In this document: positions 5,390 to 8,603 of the stretch, piece after piece
How the letters are laid out: each line of letters begins with the position of its first letter
Numbering within the stretch: the stretch's first letter is position 1
From: an uncultured Collinsella sp.
GTDB taxonomy: Bacteria; Actinomycetota; Coriobacteriia; Coriobacteriales; Coriobacteriaceae
Length of the DNA stretch: 8,603 nt
Assembly: GCA_934675795.1 (NCBI GenBank)
Contig: CAKURW010000054.1
Coordinates: forward strand, 1 to 8,603
Direction of reading: 5' to 3'
Position numbers and translations under genes: made by a program
Notes under the pieces: model-generated
Databases searched by the model: none
What the model was told of the DNA's origin: nothing
The model's input: the letters and a program-made list of their open reading frames with translations, nothing else

Positions 5390-6094
5390 GTGACTCGAAC
5401 CATTGACATCCCAACATACCAAACGGCTGTCGTGCGCAACTGCTCCCCTACGCTCGCAGGTATCAAGCCGGCTTCACTCTTTACCTATCCCGGCGTTTAC
5501 GCCAACCAAAACGGAAAACCCGGCGCCGTCCATATCGAAGAGCGACGCTCTCGCCTGCTCGCCGTCATAGCCCAATGCAACCGCGAGCTCCAGCCACTCG
5601 GGATCCATATGAGCGTTTTGGTCTGGCGCCCCTGCGGAGCGCTCATCTATGTGTACCGCCCTGCGGATCTTATGCGATACCTCTCCGACCCCCGTGCCAC
5701 GACGGCGCTAGCCGCCGAAGGTTACGATGTCCACAACCTGCCCGCATCCCTGGTGCATCTCGCCGCGCGCATCACGTTGGCAAGCAGCAATGCCGCAGAA
5801 AGCGCCTATGACGGCAGCGTCTGCGCACTCGCGCGAAATAGGCACTGCGATACGGGGTGCATGTGCGAGTTCCCCCACGAAATTGGCTATTTTTTGGGCT
5901 ATCCCTACGAAGATGTCCATCAGTTTATCGTCCAGCACGGCGAAAACTATAAGGTCTTTGGCGCATGGAAGGTATACACAAACGTTGAGCAGGCGCTCAC
6001 GACCTTCGATTCCTATCGCGCATGCACGCAATACCTTACCTACATCTATCAACAGGGCTGCACTCTGGGACAACTTGTCCAGGCAACCCGATAG
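5390..6094 (+). CDS. DUF3793 family protein
   Basis: This 234-aa soluble protein belongs to DUF3793, a family of unknown function found mostly in anaerobic Firmicutes and Coriobacteria. Characteristic features are an early NCSPTLAGIKPASLF (17-31), and the hallmark CMCEFPHEIGYFLGYPYEDV (157-176) followed by FGAWKVYTN (190-198). There are nine cysteines, with C153, C157 and C159 clustered just ahead of the hallmark, which suggests metal or redox chemistry but does not prove it. No signal peptide or membrane segment is visible. The GTG start at 5390 has AAAGGAG four bases upstream. A flavodoxin follows after 46 bases with no terminator between, so the two are probably co-transcribed and may work together. 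Confidence 0.85.
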   Translation: MTRTIDIPTYQTAVVRNCSPTLAGIKPASLFTYPGVYANQNGKPGAVHIEERRSRLLAVIAQCNRELQPLGIHMSVLVWRPCGALIYVYRPADLMRYLSDPRATTALAAEGYDVHNLPASLVHLAARITLASSNAAESAYDGSVCALARNRHCDTGCMCEFPHEIGYFLGYPYEDVHQFIVQHGENYKVFGAWKVYTNVEQALTTFDSYRACTQYLTYIYQQGCTLGQLVQATR

Positions 6095-6140
6095 AGCATA
6101 CAAAACGCGGCCGCACGCCGCACAACTGAAAGGACTCAAC

Positions 6141-6560
6141 ATGAGCAAGATCGCCGTCGTCTACTGGAGCGGCACAGGCAACACCGAGGCCATGGCAAAC
6201 TTCGTTGCCGAGGGCGCAACCGGTGCCGGCGCCGAGGCAGAGGTCATCTCCTGCGCCGACTTCTCTGCCGACAAGGCCGCCGAATATGATGCCTTCGCCT
6301 TCGGCTGCCCCGCCATGGGTTCTGAGGAACTCGAGTACGATGAGTTCCAGCCGATGTGGGACGAGGTCAAGGAGACTCTCGGCGACAAGAAGGTCGTCCT
6401 CTTTGGCTCCTATTCGTGGGCCGAGGGCGAGTGGATGGACAACTGGAAGGCCGACGCCGACGAGGCTGGCGTCAACGTCGTGGACTCCACCATCTGCTAC
6501 GACGCGCCCGACGACGAGAGCGAGACCGCTTGCAAGGCCCTCGGAGCCGAGCTCGCGTAA
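6141..6560 (+). CDS. Short-chain flavodoxin
   Basis: This 139-aa cytosolic FMN protein is a one-electron carrier that can replace ferredoxin, often under iron limitation. The phosphate-binding loop SGTGNTEAM (10-18) is canonical. The loops that sandwich the isoalloxazine ring are GCPAMGSEELEYDEFQPM (55-72) and GSYSWAEGEWMDNW (89-102), the latter with a ring-stacking aromatic. Length and acidic composition match clostridial/Megasphaera-type flavodoxins; the extra loop of long-chain flavodoxins is absent. The ATG at 6141 follows AAAGGA by six bases. It is the second gene of the transcript starting near 5357 and ends before a strong terminator. Its redox partner is not in the window. Confidence 0.95.
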   Translation: MSKIAVVYWSGTGNTEAMANFVAEGATGAGAEAEVISCADFSADKAAEYDAFAFGCPAMGSEELEYDEFQPMWDEVKETLGDKKVVLFGSYSWAEGEWMDNWKADADEAGVNVVDSTICYDAPDDESETACKALGAELA

Positions 6561-6610
6561 CGAGCCCAGGACCTCCAAAAGAGCCTGCATCAAAGCACAT
6601 CCCCATCCCT

Positions 6611-6656
6611 ACAAAAGAGCGGGGGCTGGATTCAAGTCCAGCCCCCGCTCTTTTGT
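6611..6656. terminator. Bidirectional intrinsic terminator (perfect 20-bp palindrome)
   Basis: ACAAAAGAGCGGGGGCTGGA (6611-6630) and its exact reverse complement (6637-6656) flank a six-base loop, TTCAAG. Each strand shows a G/C-rich stem flanked by A-run and T-run. It sits between the convergent flavodoxin (stop 6560) and ABC ATPase (stop 6678) and should end both transcripts. Confidence 0.92.
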
Positions 6657-6677
6657 AACGGCAGTTACATCAACCGG

Positions 6678-7430
<753 letters not shown>

Positions 7431-7442
7431 GATAGGACCTCC

Positions 7443-8603
7443 TTACAGACCGGCGATGTGATCGGCAGGCGTCGCGACAACCTGTCCGGCGCTCTTGGCG
7501 GGACGCTTCTTCTTGGTCTCGGTCGTACCCAAAAGCCTCGCCTCAAGACCGCTCACCAAGCGAGCGAGCGGCAGGGTGATGACCAGATAGAACAGGGCGG
7601 CAACCACGTACGGTGTAATGGAGCCCGTCGTGGCCACGATGGTACGGGCGTTCATGACGATTTCGACCACACCCACGGCGGCAAGCAGCGACGTATCCTT
7701 GTAAAGCAAGATAAACTCGCTGGTCAGCGTAGGCAAAACATTGCGGAACGTCTGCGGAATCATAACGTAGAGCAGCGTCTGGAAGGCATTCATGCCCAGA
7801 GAGCGAGCAGCCTCGTTTTGGCCCTTGGGGATCGATTGAATACCGGCACGGAAGATCTCGCACAGGTACGCAGACGAGTTCATGGCCATGACGATAACGC
7901 CCAAAACATAGTCGTCCACCTTGACGCCGGCCAACGGCAGACCGAAGAACGCGATATAGATCTGCAGGAACGCCGGCGTACCGCGAATGATATTCACGTA
8001 GATACCGGCGAGGCAGCGCAGGATGCGCGACTTGGAGATGCGCATGAGCGACAGGGCGAAACCGAAGGGAATTGCCAGCGGAAACGCCACAAGCACGATC
8101 GAAAGCGACATGAGGAAGCCCTTGAAGACGATCGGCAGGCTCTGGACCAAAATGACCGGGTTCAGGAACAGGCGCAGGAACATATTGGAGTTCCACGCCT
8201 CGACCCACGGCTGCTCCTTAAGGTCGGCCAGGAAGTTATCGAATGCCGTCACGCCCTTAATCTCGACGGAAGGAATCTTGGAGATCTTCTTGGTCGAGCC
8301 ATCGGCCAAAGTGCAGGTGCCGCTAAAGGCCTCATCGCCGCCCTCGACGGGGAAGGTCACGCCGTAAACCTCGACGCGGAAATAGCCGCCGGCAGGCGCC
8401 GTCTCACCAAAGTCAATCTTGAGCGTCTGACCGTCAGCCTTGCACGTGGGCTTCATGGGCGTACGATCCATGAGGTCCTCGCCCGAGAGCATCGTCAATC
8501 GAATGTCATCGGTACCAAACGTCGTACCGTCGACAAACGTCAGCGAAAGACCGCTCAGCTCCTCGTCGGCATCGGCCTGAACTTCCCAAGTGATGCGCGT
8601 CTC
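7443..8603 (-). CDS. Amino acid ABC transporter permease with N-terminal extracytoplasmic domain (partial, runs off right edge)
   Basis: The frame is open from the right edge, giving 386 visible residues; the true start is outside, so an internal TTG at 8498 is not the start. Residues 145-360 form a HisM/GlnP-type permease with about five membrane segments. It includes [17 protein letters not shown] (207-223) and the ATPase-contacting EAA loop (EAARSLGMN plus VMIPQ, about 264-284). The first 120 or so residues are hydrophilic and beta-rich, with strands such as TLKIDF and [13 protein letters not shown] and two cysteines (54, 97), followed by an amphipathic stretch (about 119-150) leading into the membrane. 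Fusions of substrate-binding protein to permease are known (Lactococcus GlnP); the visible part is not a recognisable SBP_bac_3 fold, so it may be an extra beta-sandwich between a binding domain and the membrane part. The C-tail is Lys-rich. The ATPase gene follows after 12 bases. Confidence 0.9.
   Translation of the reverse strand, partial: ETRITWEVQADADEELSGLSLTFVDGTTFGTDDIRLTMLSGEDLMDRTPMKPTCKADGQTLKIDFGETAPAGGYFRVEVYGVTFPVEGGDEAFSGTCTLADGSTKKISKIPSVEIKGVTAFDNFLADLKEQPWVEAWNSNMFLRLFLNPVILVQSLPIVFKGFLMSLSIVLVAFPLAIPFGFALSLMRISKSRILRCLAGIYVNIIRGTPAFLQIYIAFFGLPLAGVKVDDYVLGVIVMAMNSSAYLCEIFRAGIQSIPKGQNEAARSLGMNAFQTLLYVMIPQTFRNVLPTLTSEFILLYKDTSLLAAVGVVEIVMNARTIVATTGSITPYVVAALFYLVITLPLARLVSGLEARLLGTTETKKKRPAKSAGQVVATPADHIAGL

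Noticed and set aside
5708..6148. 146-codon minus-strand frame over the DUF3793 gene
   Set aside because: It is the antisense shadow of a conserved family protein, with no ribosome binding site.
6036..6593. 185-codon minus-strand frame over the flavodoxin
   Set aside because: The flavodoxin motifs on the plus strand are canonical; the Leu/Gly/Val-rich antisense product is a shadow.

Overview
The window looks like chromosomal DNA of a moderately high-GC, anaerobic gut-type actinobacterium. My best guess is Coriobacteriia, Collinsella-like. This rests on G/C-rich wobble positions, SOS boxes of the Gram-positive/actinobacterial kind, a short anaerobe-type flavodoxin, a DUF3793 protein and a polV/YolD cassette. 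The genus is an inference from style, not from a marker gene. No phage, transposase, CRISPR, rRNA or tRNA was seen.

Layout from left to right: (1) A possible gene tail at the left edge, then a strong hairpin terminator and glucose-6-phosphate isomerase (pgi, minus strand). (2) A minus-strand 191-aa protein that resembles only the front part of an iron-containing alcohol dehydrogenase and lacks its nucleotide-binding glycines and metal ligands. It is flanked by inverted copies of an approximately 30-bp intergenic repeat. (3) A plus-strand SOS cassette: a good promoter overlapped by two tandem LexA-type boxes, a Y-family (UvrX/UmuC-like) translesion polymerase with an unusual insertion, and an overlapping YolD-like gene. 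(4) A minus-strand membrane-anchored heavy-metal-associated (HMA) domain protein. A CsoR-like G/C palindrome lies in its promoter, and its probable terminator lies antisense inside yolD. (5) A plus-strand pair: a DUF3793 protein and a short-chain flavodoxin, with their own promoter and a perfect 20-bp bidirectional terminator. (6) A minus-strand polar amino acid ABC transporter operon: a permease with an N-terminal extracytoplasmic domain that runs off the right edge, followed by its ATPase.

The genes serve separate jobs: glycolysis/gluconeogenesis, DNA damage tolerance, metal (probably copper) handling, low-potential electron transfer and amino acid uptake. The most interesting parts are the regulatory logic of the SOS cassette, the degenerate dehydrogenase-like protein between inverted repeats, the putative copper operator, and the extra domains in the polymerase and the permease.
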